A DNA stretch of 64,000 bases from NCBI GenBank assembly GCA_031277615.1, contig JAITMC010000018.1:62001-126000 (forward strand). The letters are read 5' to 3'. Under the pieces are notes generated by a model, which ran no database searches, was not told the origin of the DNA, and saw only the letters and a list, made by a program, of their open reading frames with translations. This stretch comes from Chryseobacterium sp. (GTDB taxonomy: Bacteria; Bacteroidota; Bacteroidia; Flavobacteriales; Weeksellaceae). Below, in pieces: positions 52,976-62,720 of this stretch (positions are counted from its first letter, which is position 1; each line of letters starts with the position of its first letter). The position numbers and the translations under genes were made by a program.

Positions 52976-53000
52976 AAAGGCTGTCCGATGGATAGCCTTT
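52976..53000 (+). terminator. Hairpin after the multicopper oxidase gene
   Basis: Stem AAAGGCTGTCC / GGATAGCCTTT (11 bp, one G-U) with a 3-base loop. The following T run is weak (ATCATGTCC), so termination may be partial. Confidence 0.5.
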
Positions 53001-53196
53001 ATCATGTCCTGAATTTTCCCTAAACATTTTTAAGATCAATAAGACTGCTTAACTTTGTAATGTAAAGACTTTGTATTTTACACCTTTGTTTACCTTATTG
53101 ATACGTATACAGATATTTTTGGTCTGTTCCTGCACGATAATATTTCAATGGCAGCTCAGCTCAGTACCTTTGACATCACAGTTTTTAGGAAGTTAG

Positions 53197-54747
53197 TTAC
53201 AGCTTATTTTTCCTTTTATATTTTACTTTTTGCTTAATAATTTCGATCACATCTACATTCTGTACTTTCGATTTTACCCATCCGTGAATGTCAATATACA
53301 GAAGTGATCTCCTGTAATATTCATTTTTTGAAAAGGTTTCCAGTTTTTCATCAAATACTTTAAATGCATTCTGTTGCTTATTTGAAATGAGACTGTTAAG
53401 CTCTTTGAAAAAACGGATGCTTTCATAATGAAATTCTTCCGGTTTTTTCATTTTCCGGGCAAACTTTAAAGTGGAGGTTATGAATTCGTCATAATCTTCA
53501 TCATTTCCTGATTCATATTTGGCCATCAGGATCAGAATTCTGGTGTGAAAAAGCAGGTCTTCCTGCACATTTCCTTTACATTCAACCACCTTCATTGCAT
53601 ATTCAATCGCTTGGCCATACATTTTACTTCCAAAAAACATGGCAGCCATTTTCAGATAAAGGATCATAAAATGATGCTCATCAATCTTTTCTCTCAGCCG
53701 ATCCATTTTCAGTTCTATTTCCGGAATGAGTTTGGTTCCCGTAAAAAATTCTCCTTTTACAAAGTGAATATTCATCAGCGTATTGTAATGGGTGAGAAAG
53801 ATCAGAGACTGAAGATTTTCATTCTGGGCAAAGTTTTCGGCATTTACCGTTTTATTAAAGTGCTCAAACTGCTCTTCCAGAATATCAATATTTCCGTATA
53901 AAAACAGAATTTTCAGCAGATAGGTATTGCCTTTGATATACCATACGGGATGGCTGAAGATCATTTCAGGGTTTTTATGGAACAGATCAACCCACTGATA
54001 GGCATATTTCAGCGTATATTTGTATTCCTGGAGCAGCTGGTTTTTCCATACATGAGCTTTAAAATACCAGAGCTTTTCCGTAAAATTCAGTTTGTCGGGA
54101 TTGATATTCTGAATTTGGGTATTGAAAATCTTCATAATTTCTTCCCGGTCAGCATCATTTTTTACATACCCGTGGGTAAGCATCTCACTGTAAAGCTTTA
54201 GTGAAAGATTGGAAAGCGCTGTCGTATACTGATTCTGTCTGCTTACTTCCTGTGATTGTCTGATCAGTTCATCCGCGCGGCCTTCAATACTTCTTGTAAT
54301 AAACTGGGACTCAATGACTTTTTCAAGGTCGATGATTTCCGATGCAATACTTTTCTCATCCAGTTCCAAAGCCGTCTGTTTACTTTTATCCAGAATTTTC
54401 AAAGCCTGCTTATAAAGTCCTTTCTGATACAGGATATTGGCAAAATCAAGCTGTTCTCGAAGCTGTATCCGGTAATTCTGATGGCTGGGGTTCATCCTCA
54501 GACTCACTAATATCTGTTTATAAAGATGAGCCTTAAGATTAGACAACTGTTGCTTGGTGGATATTTTTTTAGCAATGATGATACTCTCGTCATATTCTTT
54601 CATTTTATCCATTTCCGAAAATAACAGTAAAAATTTGGCATCTGCATTAATGCCGAGGCGGTTGACGTATAGTTTAAACTGACGTTTCTCTGAGGTGGTC
54701 AATGACTTGACGAGGACAAACAAAAAATCTTTCTGCAATTCTGCCAT
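53197..54747 (-). CDS. Conserved helical-repeat (TPR-like) hypothetical protein
   Basis: A 516-residue, almost entirely helical, soluble protein without signal peptide. The N-terminal ~110 residues contain LTTSEKRQFKLYVNRLG and HLYKQILVSLRMNPSHQNY. The rest shows TPR-like spacing (LYQKGLYKQALKILDKSKQTA near 109-128). Likely a cytosolic protein-interaction scaffold. It is divergent from leuA with ~150 bases between. I recognise no specific function. Confidence 0.7.
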   Translation of the reverse strand: MAELQKDFLFVLVKSLTTSEKRQFKLYVNRLGINADAKFLLLFSEMDKMKEYDESIIIAKKISTKQQLSNLKAHLYKQILVSLRMNPSHQNYRIQLREQLDFANILYQKGLYKQALKILDKSKQTALELDEKSIASEIIDLEKVIESQFITRSIEGRADELIRQSQEVSRQNQYTTALSNLSLKLYSEMLTHGYVKNDADREEIMKIFNTQIQNINPDKLNFTEKLWYFKAHVWKNQLLQEYKYTLKYAYQWVDLFHKNPEMIFSHPVWYIKGNTYLLKILFLYGNIDILEEQFEHFNKTVNAENFAQNENLQSLIFLTHYNTLMNIHFVKGEFFTGTKLIPEIELKMDRLREKIDEHHFMILYLKMAAMFFGSKMYGQAIEYAMKVVECKGNVQEDLLFHTRILILMAKYESGNDEDYDEFITSTLKFARKMKKPEEFHYESIRFFKELNSLISNKQQNAFKVFDEKLETFSKNEYYRRSLLYIDIHGWVKSKVQNVDVIEIIKQKVKYKRKNKL

Positions 54748-54893
54748 TGTAAATTAACGAAATGTAATGTGTTGATTAATAATTAAATATTGCTGTTTTC
54801 TCTGCCGTTGAGTATTGTAATTTTCAGAAAAAACGAAAATAAAAAAAACTTACAAGCAGTAGTTTTGAATCAAAATTAAGTAAAAAATAAGTT

Positions 54894-56057
54894 ATGAATT
54901 CGGAAAAAATTGAAATTTTTGATACGACGCTGAGAGATGGGGAGCAGGTTCCCGGATGTAAACTGAATACAAAGCAAAAGCTGATTATCGCCGAAAGCCT
55001 TGATGAGCTAGGGATTGACGTGATAGAAGCGGGTTTCCCGATTTCCAGTCCCGGAGATTTTGAATCTGTTTCAGAAATTTCAAAACTGATACGCAATGCT
55101 AAAGTATGCGGACTGACGAGAGCCAATAAAAAAGATATCGACACCGCCGCTGAAGCGTTAAAGTACGCAAAAAAACCACGAATTCATACAGGAATAGGAA
55201 CTTCGGACTCTCATATCCGGTATAAATTCAACTCAACAAGGGAAGATATCCTGGAACGTGCTGCTGAAGCGGTTCGGTATGCTAAAAATTATGTGGAAGA
55301 TGTAGAATTTTATGCAGAAGATGCCGGAAGAACAGATAATGCTTATCTGGCAAGGGTTTGTGAAGAAGTCATCAGAGCAGGTGCTACCGTTCTGAATATT
55401 CCGGATACTACAGGCTACTGTCTTCCCGAAGAATACGGACAGAAAATAAAATACCTGAAAGAAAACGTAAAAGGCATTGAAAAAGCCGTATTATCCTGCC
55501 ACTGTCATAATGATCTGGGATTGGCGACAGCGAATTCCATTGCAGGTGTGGCCAACGGTGCCCGCCAGATTGAATGTACGATCAACGGATTGGGAGAGAG
55601 GGCTGGAAATACAGCGCTGGAAGAAGTAGTGATGATCCTGAAACAGCATAAACACTTAAACCTCTATACTGATGTGAACTCAAAGATGCTTAACGAAATG
55701 AGTCTTATGGTTTCTGACCTGATGGGAATGCCGGTACAGCCCAATAAAGCCATCGTTGGGGCCAATGCTTTTGCCCACAGTTCAGGAATTCATCAGGACG
55801 GGGTGATCAAAAACAGGGAAACCTATGAAATTATAGATCCTGCTGAAGTGGGAGTAAATGCTTCTTCCATTATTTTAACGGCGAGGAGCGGACGTTCCGC
55901 TTTGGCTTACCGCTTTAAGCACATCGGATATGATATTACCAAAAATGAACTGGATATTCTGTATCAGGAATTTTTAAAGATCGCCGATATGAAAAAAGAA
56001 GTGAAAAACGATGATCTGTACATGATGATGGAAACTTTTAGCCGGAAAATTGGATAG
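54894..56057 (+). CDS. leuA: 2-isopropylmalate synthase, short form lacking the LeuA regulatory domain
   Basis: A 387-residue HMGL-like TIM-barrel enzyme that condenses acetyl-CoA with 2-oxoisovalerate, the first step of leucine synthesis. [14 protein letters not shown] (Arg14, Asp15) and the metal site HCHND (His203, His205, Asn206) are present, as is NGLGERAGN. Position at the head of leuACDB supports the call. Typical LeuA is ~510 residues with a C-terminal allosteric domain. Here the chain stops after the linker region, so leucine feedback at that domain should be absent. Homocitrate or citramalate synthase activity is less likely given the operon. Confidence 0.9.
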   Translation: MNSEKIEIFDTTLRDGEQVPGCKLNTKQKLIIAESLDELGIDVIEAGFPISSPGDFESVSEISKLIRNAKVCGLTRANKKDIDTAAEALKYAKKPRIHTGIGTSDSHIRYKFNSTREDILERAAEAVRYAKNYVEDVEFYAEDAGRTDNAYLARVCEEVIRAGATVLNIPDTTGYCLPEEYGQKIKYLKENVKGIEKAVLSCHCHNDLGLATANSIAGVANGARQIECTINGLGERAGNTALEEVVMILKQHKHLNLYTDVNSKMLNEMSLMVSDLMGMPVQPNKAIVGANAFAHSSGIHQDGVIKNRETYEIIDPAEVGVNASSIILTARSGRSALAYRFKHIGYDITKNELDILYQEFLKIADMKKEVKNDDLYMMMETFSRKIG

Positions 56058-56060
56058 GAG

Positions 56061-57476
56061 ATGATGAACAACCAAGACCATATGAAAATGAATACCGATA
56101 AAAAGACCCTTTTTGACAAAGTCTGGGATGCCCATGTTGTGGAAACTGTTCAGGACGGACCGCAGATTATTTATATAGACAAACACCTGATCCATGAAGT
56201 AACCAGTCCTCAGGCTTTTGCAGAACTGGAAGCCAGAAATCTGGAGGTATTCAGACCTGAACAGATTGTAGCCACTGCAGATCATAATGTTCCGACGCTT
56301 GATCAGGAATTGCCGATCCGGGATGAACTATCCCGCAATCAGGTTCAGCAGCTGGAAGAGAACTGCCGGAAAAACAATATTGAACTGTTTGGCTTAGGAC
56401 ATTCCTATCAGGGAATTGTTCATATTATTGCTCCCGAATTAGGCATTACGCGTCCCGGGATGAGCATTGTATGCGGCGACAGCCATACTTCTACCCATGG
56501 AGCGTTTGGAGCGATTGCTTTTGGAATCGGAACCAGCCAGGTAGCACAGGTTTTTGCCAGTCAGTGCCTGCTGCTTAACAAACCCAAATCGATGAGAATT
56601 ACCGTGAACGGTAAACTGAATAAAAATGTTGAGCCTAAAGATGTGATTCTCTATATTATTTCCAAAACAGGCACAGACGGAGGAACAGGCTATTTCTGTG
56701 AATATGCGGGAAGCGTGTTCGAGGAAATGTCGATGGAAGGAAGAATGACGGTTTGTAATATGAGCATTGAAATGGGAGCCCGTGGAGGAATGATAGCGCC
56801 GGATCAGACAACTTTTGACTATGTAAAAGGAAGACCTTTCGCACCCAAAGGTGAAGAATGGGATGCTGAACTGGCTTACTGGCAGACTCTGAAAACCGAT
56901 GACGGAGCTGTTTTCGATAAAGAATTAAGCTTTGAGGCCTCAGAAATCCATCCGATGATTACCTATGGGACCAATCCGGGGATGGGGATTTCCGTAAATG
57001 AAATCATTCCGGTACCACAAAATGAATCAGAAGAAAAAGCACTCCGGTATATGGGATTGAAAGCAGGCCAGACGGTAGGCGATATCAAAGTGAATTATGT
57101 ATTCATCGGAAGCTGTACCAATGCAAGAATAGAAGACTTCCGGTCTGCAGCGCAATATATTAAAGGAAAAAGCAAAGCCGAAACTGTAAAAGCACTGATC
57201 GTTCCAGGATCACAACAGGTGGTTAAGCAGATTTATGAAGAAGGGCTGGATCATATTTTCAGTGAGGCAGGATTTCAGATCCGCCAGCCCGGATGTTCAG
57301 CTTGCTTGGCGATGAATGATGACAAAATTCCGGAAGGCGAATATTGTGTTTCCACCTCCAACAGGAACTTTGAAGGCAGGCAGGGACAAGGGGCAAGAAC
57401 CATTCTGGCCAGTCCGCTCACCGCTGCAAAGGCAGCCATTGAAGGAAGAATTTCAGCGTTTGAAACTTTAAATTAA
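56061..57476 (+). CDS. leuC: 3-isopropylmalate dehydratase large subunit
   Basis: A 471-residue aconitase-family protein that pairs with LeuD to isomerise 2- to 3-isopropylmalate using a [4Fe-4S] cluster. Cluster cysteines are in [12 protein letters not shown] and [27 protein letters not shown] and [12 protein letters not shown] are also family marks. The first ATG is 3 bases after the leuA stop and overlaps a GGAG; an internal [18 protein letters not shown] start at 56082 would match the family N-terminus equally well. Part of leuACDB. Confidence 0.96.
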   Translation: MMNNQDHMKMNTDKKTLFDKVWDAHVVETVQDGPQIIYIDKHLIHEVTSPQAFAELEARNLEVFRPEQIVATADHNVPTLDQELPIRDELSRNQVQQLEENCRKNNIELFGLGHSYQGIVHIIAPELGITRPGMSIVCGDSHTSTHGAFGAIAFGIGTSQVAQVFASQCLLLNKPKSMRITVNGKLNKNVEPKDVILYIISKTGTDGGTGYFCEYAGSVFEEMSMEGRMTVCNMSIEMGARGGMIAPDQTTFDYVKGRPFAPKGEEWDAELAYWQTLKTDDGAVFDKELSFEASEIHPMITYGTNPGMGISVNEIIPVPQNESEEKALRYMGLKAGQTVGDIKVNYVFIGSCTNARIEDFRSAAQYIKGKSKAETVKALIVPGSQQVVKQIYEEGLDHIFSEAGFQIRQPGCSACLAMNDDKIPEGEYCVSTSNRNFEGRQGQGARTILASPLTAAKAAIEGRISAFETLN

Positions 57477-57533
57477 AAAAAGGGTTTAAGAAATCTCTTT
57501 GGAGAATTTGAAACCTTATCAAAAAAACAGACA

Positions 57534-58139
57534 ATGCAAAAATTAAAACTTATACAATCCCGTGCAGTTCCGCTGCCGGCAGAAAATATAGATACCGACC
57601 AGATTATTCCGGCAAGATTCCTGAAAAGTATAGACCGGAAAGGCTTCGGTGAAAACCTGTTCAGAGACTGGAGATTTAATATTCATACGGGAGAACCTGA
57701 TCCCGGTTTCATTCTGAACAATCCCAAATATACCGGGGAAATCCTTATCGCAGGGAATAATTTCGGATGCGGAAGCAGCAGGGAACATGCCGCATGGGCC
57801 TTAACAGATTACGGTTTTAAAGTGATCATATCCAGTTATTTTGCCGATATCTTTAAAGGAAATGCCCTGAACAACGGTCTTCTTCCGGTAAAGGTTTCCG
57901 AAGAATTCCTGAAAGACCTTTTGATCACCGTAGCGGAAAACCCGGATACCCGGATAAGTGTTGACTTAGAGCAGCAGACCATCAGCTGTACCGGAAAAAC
58001 AGAATATTTTGAGCTCGATCCTTACAAAAAAATATGCCTTCTGAACGGCTATGACGATATTGATTTTTTAATCAGCAAAAAACAGGCGATAGAACAATTT
58101 GAACTGAAAACACAAAAACATGAACAAAAAACAATTTAA
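57534..58139 (+). CDS. leuD: 3-isopropylmalate dehydratase small subunit
   Basis: A 201-residue swivel-domain partner of LeuC. Motifs: [14 protein letters not shown] near the N-terminus, [17 protein letters not shown] and [15 protein letters not shown]. It lies 57 bases after leuC and its last 20 bases overlap leuB in another frame. Confidence 0.96.
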   Translation: MQKLKLIQSRAVPLPAENIDTDQIIPARFLKSIDRKGFGENLFRDWRFNIHTGEPDPGFILNNPKYTGEILIAGNNFGCGSSREHAAWALTDYGFKVIISSYFADIFKGNALNNGLLPVKVSEEFLKDLLITVAENPDTRISVDLEQQTISCTGKTEYFELDPYKKICLLNGYDDIDFLISKKQAIEQFELKTQKHEQKTI

Positions 58140-59244
58140 CATTGCAGTGCTTCCCGGAGACGGTATCGGCCCGGAAGTCGTAGGGGAAAGCATTAAAATC
58201 CTGGAAGCTATAGCTGATATCTTCCAGTGCACATTTCACACAGAATACGGGCTGATTGGTGCAGAGGCTATTTTTAAAACAGGAGATCCCCTGCCCGAAG
58301 AAACCCTGGAGATCTGCCGGAATTCTGATGCTGTACTGTTTGGGGCAATAGGTGATCCGGTGTTCGATAATGATCCGGAAGCAAAAGTGAGACCCGAACA
58401 GGGCCTTTTAAAGCTGCGCAAGGAATTAGGCCTTTTTGCCAATATCCGACCTTTGAAAACGTATCCTTCACTGATTGCCAAAAGCCCTTTAAAGAGAGAA
58501 ATTATCGAAGGAACGGATATTCAGATTTTCAGGGAACTGGTAAGCGGAATCTATTTCGGAGAGAAATTTACCGATCCGGAAAAGGGGTATGCGTATGATG
58601 TTTGCCGATACAGCAGGGAAGATATCCTTCCGATTGCTCATATGGCTTTTAAAGAAGCTGAAAAAAGGAATAAAAAACTGACCCTTATCGACAAGGCCAA
58701 TGTGCTGGATACGTCAAGGCTGTGGCGGAAGATCTGCCAGGAAATTGCTCCTCAGTATCCTGATGTACAGCTCGATTTTATGTTTGTAGATAATGCCGCC
58801 ATGCAGCTCATCCTGAATCCAAAGCAGTTTGATGTAATTGTAACAGAAAATATGTTTGGAGATATTATTTCTGATGAAGCAAGTGTGATTGGCGGATCAA
58901 TAGGGCTTCTTCCTTCGGCATCTATTGGTGAAGAAAATGCATTGTTTGAACCCATCCACGGCTCATATCCCCAGGCAAAAGGAAAGGGCATAGCCAATCC
59001 GGTAGCCTCTATTCTGAGTACAGCCATGATGCTTGATCATCTGAAACTTCACGATGCAGCTGATAAACTAAAAAGAGCGGTAGAACATGCTATAGAAAAT
59101 AAATATGTTACCGTAGACCTGAATGCAGAGCAGCATTATTCCACTCATGAGGTAGGCAGCTTTATTGCCGATTATATCAGGTATTCTGAGAAAGATTATT
59201 ATAATTTTGAAAATATCAAGATCGGAAAGTCCACGATTGTATAA
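58120..59244 (+). CDS. leuB: 3-isopropylmalate dehydrogenase
   Basis: A 374-residue NAD-dependent beta-decarboxylating dehydrogenase giving 2-oxoisocaproate. Motifs: [13 protein letters not shown] at the N-terminus, [51 protein letters not shown] and [20 protein letters not shown]. The ATG lies inside the end of leuD (20-base overlap), indicating translational coupling. Last gene of the leucine operon. Confidence 0.96.
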   Translation: MNKKQFNIAVLPGDGIGPEVVGESIKILEAIADIFQCTFHTEYGLIGAEAIFKTGDPLPEETLEICRNSDAVLFGAIGDPVFDNDPEAKVRPEQGLLKLRKELGLFANIRPLKTYPSLIAKSPLKREIIEGTDIQIFRELVSGIYFGEKFTDPEKGYAYDVCRYSREDILPIAHMAFKEAEKRNKKLTLIDKANVLDTSRLWRKICQEIAPQYPDVQLDFMFVDNAAMQLILNPKQFDVIVTENMFGDIISDEASVIGGSIGLLPSASIGEENALFEPIHGSYPQAKGKGIANPVASILSTAMMLDHLKLHDAADKLKRAVEHAIENKYVTVDLNAEQHYSTHEVGSFIADYIRYSEKDYYNFENIKIGKSTIV

Positions 59245-59275
59245 ACCACAGTCCATATAATAATAGATTAGTAAG

Positions 59276-59302
59276 AAGGGTTCTGCTTAGGCGGAACCTT
59301 TT
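59276..59302 (+). terminator. Terminator after leuB
   Basis: Stem AAGGGTTCTGC / GCGGAACCTTT (11 bp with two wobbles) with loop TTAG and a short T run. Confidence 0.75.
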
Positions 59303-59433
59303 GATTTGAAGCAACGCCCTTGCAATAAAGATTTCTCAATACAATTGCGGGTGCAAATGTTGAGCTCATCTGAAAAGAAGAAAATATAAAACCCCATAGT
59401 TAAAAAATGGACTTTGGAAGTATGCTATTAAAA

Positions 59434-59461
59434 AAGGTTCTGCCATAAGACAAAACCTTTC
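59434..59461 (-). terminator. Terminator of the small leftward operon
   Basis: On the minus strand AAAGGTTTTGTC pairs with GCAGAACCTTT around a 5-base loop, followed by a T run. It is just past the stop of the 61-residue gene. Confidence 0.75.
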
Positions 59462-59465
59462 GGGT

Positions 59466-59651
59466 TTATTTTTTCGTATTATCCGTTTTTCCGGATTTGT
59501 TTTTAGAAGACTTCTGAACATCTTCCTTATCAATATCAGGCGGATTGGTCTTTTCTGATGAAGCAGGAATATTCTGGAAATCCTGATTTTGCTTTTTCGT
59601 TTCTGCTGAATTGGCAGATTCTTTCTTTTTGTTGTTTCCTTTTGAATCCAT
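59466..59651 (-). CDS. Small disordered Lys/Ser/Asn-rich protein
   Basis: A 61-residue, highly hydrophilic protein with nearly no hydrophobic residues (MDSKGNNKKKESANSAETKK start, KNKSGKTDNTKK end), so intrinsically disordered. Evidence that it is real: it is 11 bases after the DUF4230 gene in the same direction and is followed at once by a good terminator. Function unknown. Confidence 0.6.
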   Translation of the reverse strand: MDSKGNNKKKESANSAETKKQNQDFQNIPASSEKTNPPDIDKEDVQKSSKNKSGKTDNTKK

Positions 59652-59662
59652 AGCTTTATAAT

Positions 59663-60280
59663 TTAGAGTCCTAAAACACCGAGCTTGCCGGTCTGATCTT
59701 CTATTGTATAATTCAAAGCTTTTGCCAAAACGAAAATATTATTGAGATTTTCCATTAATTGTTTACGTCCTTCAGTCCTCAGCTGGTTCTGGTCGATAGA
59801 TTTCATCGCCGTTTCCTTCGCTTTCTGGGTTACGTTTTTAATGTCTTTTTCAGAAATCCTGTTGAAAAAAGAATCGTCCATAGACTGAATTTCCACGCTT
59901 GGCGTGATTCTTATATCAGCATCCGGAAGTTCCGTAATGATCAGCTTTTTGTTGATGGAATCCACTTCCATTTTCATCTTGTTCAGATCATAGGAAACCT
60001 GTGCGTTGGTTTTGGTATAGGTAATGATGCTGTTGCTGGATACTTCTTTACCCAGTACTTCATAACCCATTTTGGTTTTCTGCATGCTGGAAGTATTCTG
60101 CTCCATCACCACCATTTTATTCATCTTGGAGATTTGGTTGGTCAGGATATAATAATCCGACTGTTCCGTTTTTCCGGCCAGATTGAAACATGATTTCAGT
60201 CCAAAGAACAGAATCAGCATGGCAGCAACTCCTGCTGCAAACGCTATGATTACTTTATAATTTCTCAACTTATTTGCCAA
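59663..60280 (-). CDS. DUF4230 domain-containing membrane-anchored protein
   Basis: A 205-residue protein with one N-terminal transmembrane helix (residues ~9-28, VIIAFAAGVAAMLILFFGL). The soluble DUF4230 domain follows: VVMEQNTSSMQKTKMG, VSYDLNKMKMEVDSINKKLIITELPDADI split over two strands, and the helical end MKSIDQNQLRTEGRKQLMENL. Known in many bacteria, function unknown. It overlaps the upstream thioredoxin-like gene by 11 bases, so the two are translationally coupled. Confidence 0.85.
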   Translation of the reverse strand: MANKLRNYKVIIAFAAGVAAMLILFFGLKSCFNLAGKTEQSDYYILTNQISKMNKMVVMEQNTSSMQKTKMGYEVLGKEVSSNSIITYTKTNAQVSYDLNKMKMEVDSINKKLIITELPDADIRITPSVEIQSMDDSFFNRISEKDIKNVTQKAKETAMKSIDQNQLRTEGRKQLMENLNNIFVLAKALNYTIEDQTGKLGVLGL

Positions 60281-60836
60281 AAATTTCTTTAATTACAGAA
60301 CCGTCATCTTTTTTCAGGATCTCAACAAGATCTCTTTCGATATACCCGGTAGTAGGCATCTCTATGATTCTTCCGATTTCCTTTCCGTATTTTTCTACGA
60401 TAATGGTAGGGACTTTCTGAACATTATACTGTACTTCATCGCCTGTTGGAGATTCTTTTTTCCTGTTTACGGCGATAATCGTCAGCTTATTATCCGGATA
60501 TTTCAGTTCTTCCAGGATCTTCATCAGTCTTGGAAAATCTCTATGGCTGTCTTCGCACCATGTTCCCATGAAAACAATAAGGGAATAGGTGTTCATTTTT
60601 GCTTTTTTCAGTTCGCTGATGGCTTTTTGGTCCAGGGCATATTCGTCATGTTCCTTCACATACCAGTCTGCGTACGGAGCTTTTAAAAACTGCTCTTTCA
60701 ACTGGTTTCCCAAAAGCATTTTACCGTCATTCTGGGTATCTACCTCGCGGTTTACTACCACTTTCTGGGCATTGAACTGCTGGGCAGCCAGCATAATGCC
60801 TGAAACGGCAACCATCTTTGTAATAAATTTTTTCAT
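60270..60836 (-). CDS. Periplasmic thioredoxin-fold protein with CxxS active site
   Basis: A 188-residue protein with signal peptide MKKFITKMVAVSGIMLAAQQFNAQ. The thioredoxin motif region is MGTWCEDSHRDFPRL, CEDS in place of CxxC, and that Cys is the only one in the protein. The cis-Pro segment KVPTIIV is present. A single-Cys form cannot perform ordinary dithiol oxidoreduction, so it may be monothiol or structural. Coupled to DUF4230 downstream and only 1 base from the MazG-like gene upstream. Confidence 0.82.
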   Translation of the reverse strand: MKKFITKMVAVSGIMLAAQQFNAQKVVVNREVDTQNDGKMLLGNQLKEQFLKAPYADWYVKEHDEYALDQKAISELKKAKMNTYSLIVFMGTWCEDSHRDFPRLMKILEELKYPDNKLTIIAVNRKKESPTGDEVQYNVQKVPTIIVEKYGKEIGRIIEMPTTGYIERDLVEILKKDDGSVIKEIFGK

Positions 60837-60837
60837 A

Positions 60838-61305
60838 TTATTTTTCGATAATTGTTTTCAGATCCGCAGGGGAGTAGTATTTGTTCTTTAATACCTTATG
60901 ATCTGCTTCTCTGTATACATTGAACTTCTCTCCGGACTTTTCATAGAACGATGCTACTTCCTTTGCTTTATAAAACTCAACGGTTTCCTTTGCCTGTTCC
61001 TCATTATCACAAGCCTTCGACATATTGGAACGCTGAACTTCGTTGAATAGCTCTACAAATTTACTGCCAAGTCCGAATTCAAGCACCGCACCACTCAGAA
61101 CATACTGAAGATCACAAAGGGCATCAGCAATTTCTACAATATTCTGATCAGCAATGGCCTGCTTCAGTTCATTGAGTTCTTCCTGTAAAAGTTCTACTCT
61201 CAGGTTGCATCTTTCCGGGGAAGGAATTTGTGGGGTCTCTAAAATAGGGGCTTTGAAAGTAGTATGGAATTCTGCTACTTGGTTCAGACTATCAATTTTA
61301 TCCAT
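60838..61305 (-). CDS. MazG/HisE-like nucleoside triphosphate pyrophosphohydrolase
   Basis: A 155-residue all-alpha protein. The metal-binding EExxE...ExxD array is readable as LLQEELNELKQAI and EIADALCDLQYVL. Family members hydrolyse nucleoside triphosphates to monophosphates and PPi, often non-canonical or excess dNTPs. Head of the four-gene leftward operon (MazG-like, thioredoxin-like, DUF4230, small disordered protein). Confidence 0.82.
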   Translation of the reverse strand: MDKIDSLNQVAEFHTTFKAPILETPQIPSPERCNLRVELLQEELNELKQAIADQNIVEIADALCDLQYVLSGAVLEFGLGSKFVELFNEVQRSNMSKACDNEEQAKETVEFYKAKEVASFYEKSGEKFNVYREADHKVLKNKYYSPADLKTIIEK

Positions 61306-61522
61306 GAAATTTTTTATTTACGCAAAGATAGAAAACCATTTGTAAATGGTGAAATTCTGTAGGAATAATCCTCACGGATTGGCTTTAAATAAATGTTCAA
61401 TTATAAAAATACCTAATTGATCTTATGATGGATTATTGATCTGAAACGAATTTGTTGTAATACGTAAAAAATCTGCCCGATCAGCAAAATCAGCGTGCCT
61501 TAAAAATTCCAATGATACAATA

Positions 61523-61551
61523 AAAATCCACAACTTAAAAAATTGTGGATC
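61523..61551 (-). terminator. Terminator after the Cys-rich gene
   Basis: Stem ATCCACAA / TTGTGGAT with a 10-base loop. On the minus strand it ends ATTTTTATTG. Confidence 0.7.
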
Positions 61552-61579
61552 TGTTTAAAAAACTCTTATTCAATATAAA

Positions 61580-62005
61580 TTACTTCAAATCATCATATTT
61601 CCAGACTCCGGAAATAGTAAGAATCGTCTGTCCCGGCTGCTTTTCTCCATAACCGAACAGACAGATATATCTGGAATAACAGGTTTTACAGCTGGTTCCG
61701 AAGTATAAAGTAGGTAGATTATTAACGGTCAACTCCCCAAAATGGAGCATACTTTGCAGGGTTTCAGCAACCATTCCGTTTCTCAGCAATTCACCTCCGG
61801 ATACAATCTTATCATCATGATACAGCTGAAGAACGGGAAATCCGGATTGATACGGAATGATTTCAACGGTATTTTCATGGCTGCATTCACAGCAGATGAA
61901 TCTGGTGATGACTGAATGCCCGATTTCGTCATTGATGAATGTGTTTTTCTCTAGGAGTGCTTTTTTTCTGATGCTTATCGGAGTGGATATTGAATACATT
62001 TTCAT
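61580..62005 (-). CDS. Unknown Cys-rich protein; candidate immunity partner of the TNT-like lipoprotein
   Basis: A 141-residue cytosolic-looking protein (no signal peptide). Two cysteine clusters, FICCECSHE (Cys38, 39, 41) and TSCKTCYSRYIC (Cys106, 109, 115), could form a zinc site. I do not recognise the family. It begins 4 bases after the stop of the TNT-domain gene in the same direction and is followed by a terminator, so the two form a bicistronic unit. Toxin-immunity pairs usually have this order and spacing. The immunity role is inference from position only. Confidence 0.7.
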   Translation of the reverse strand: MKMYSISTPISIRKKALLEKNTFINDEIGHSVITRFICCECSHENTVEIIPYQSGFPVLQLYHDDKIVSGGELLRNGMVAETLQSMLHFGELTVNNLPTLYFGTSCKTCYSRYICLFGYGEKQPGQTILTISGVWKYDDLK

Positions 62006-62009
62006 GGTT

Positions 62010-62720
62010 TTATTGCTGGATAACAGTTCCTGCTAAGTTATTAAATTTTCCGCTGGGACTTTTCTTAATAGTGATTTTTATGTAACCTTCTTCTGCCAGC
62101 TTATTCCATGTCTTCTGATAACCGGTCGTGGGATCAACCGGGATTTTCCACATCGTCTGTTTGCCGTTTCCTGCCTGGCTGAACCACGGAATAATATCTG
62201 CCGTCTGAGACTTGAAAGGTAGTGAATTCAGAACATCTATTTCATAATAAAAATCATATTTGTCTTCGGGCTGATTCAGAGCTCTTTGCGTAAAGGTATA
62301 AACATATCCGTTGAGGATCGGGCTTGTAAAGCTTCCCGCTAAAGTAGGGTTGCCGGTTCCGTCATAGTTCCCGACTGCGCCCCCGTATCGGTCAAACTTT
62401 TGTCCTGCCACAATGGGAACATCATCCACAATATTATAGCCTCCGTTGGCTGGTGGCCATCCGCCGTTCAGGTTATTGGCGCTGAAAAAAGCCTCAAGAT
62501 CGCTCCATTTACCCTGCTTATAAAGATCAAAGATGAAATTTCTGACCGAAGACGAGACAGCTCCGGTTGCGTCATAGGTAGCTGCTAACTCATCTGCATT
62601 TTTGTAAAATACATGAGTAACGTTTCCTGTGGTAATCGTCTCCTCATCGCGGTCTGAGCTACAGGCCATGGTGAAAAATGCCATCGAGAAGAATACAATG
62701 TACTTAAATAAATGTTTCAT
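62010..62720 (-). CDS. Lipoprotein with TNT (tuberculosis necrotizing toxin)-like domain
   Basis: A 236-residue protein with lipoprotein signal MKHLFKYIVFFSMAFFTMAC (Cys20), then SSDRDEE, an acidic stretch like the surface-export signal of Bacteroidota lipoproteins. Residues ~85-220 follow the TNT order: GGWPPANGGY (87-95), FDRYGG (109-114), LAGSF, YTFTQRALNQPEDKYDFYYEIDV (around 141-163, quoted in parts: TQRALNQ, YYEIDV), IIPWFSQAGNG (176-186) and a C-terminal LAEEGYIKI. TNT of M. tuberculosis CpnT is an NAD(P)+ glycohydrolase. Arg111 and Gln182 sit in the blocks that hold its active-site residues. Family call by motif reading, activity inferred. Confidence 0.78.
   Translation of the reverse strand: MKHLFKYIVFFSMAFFTMACSSDRDEETITTGNVTHVFYKNADELAATYDATGAVSSSVRNFIFDLYKQGKWSDLEAFFSANNLNGGWPPANGGYNIVDDVPIVAGQKFDRYGGAVGNYDGTGNPTLAGSFTSPILNGYVYTFTQRALNQPEDKYDFYYEIDVLNSLPFKSQTADIIPWFSQAGNGKQTMWKIPVDPTTGYQKTWNKLAEEGYIKITIKKSPSGKFNNLAGTVIQQ

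Noticed and set aside
54748..54893. A leucine leader peptide/attenuator ahead of leuA
   Set aside because: No ORF with clustered Leu codons and no terminator hairpin is visible in this AT-rich gap.
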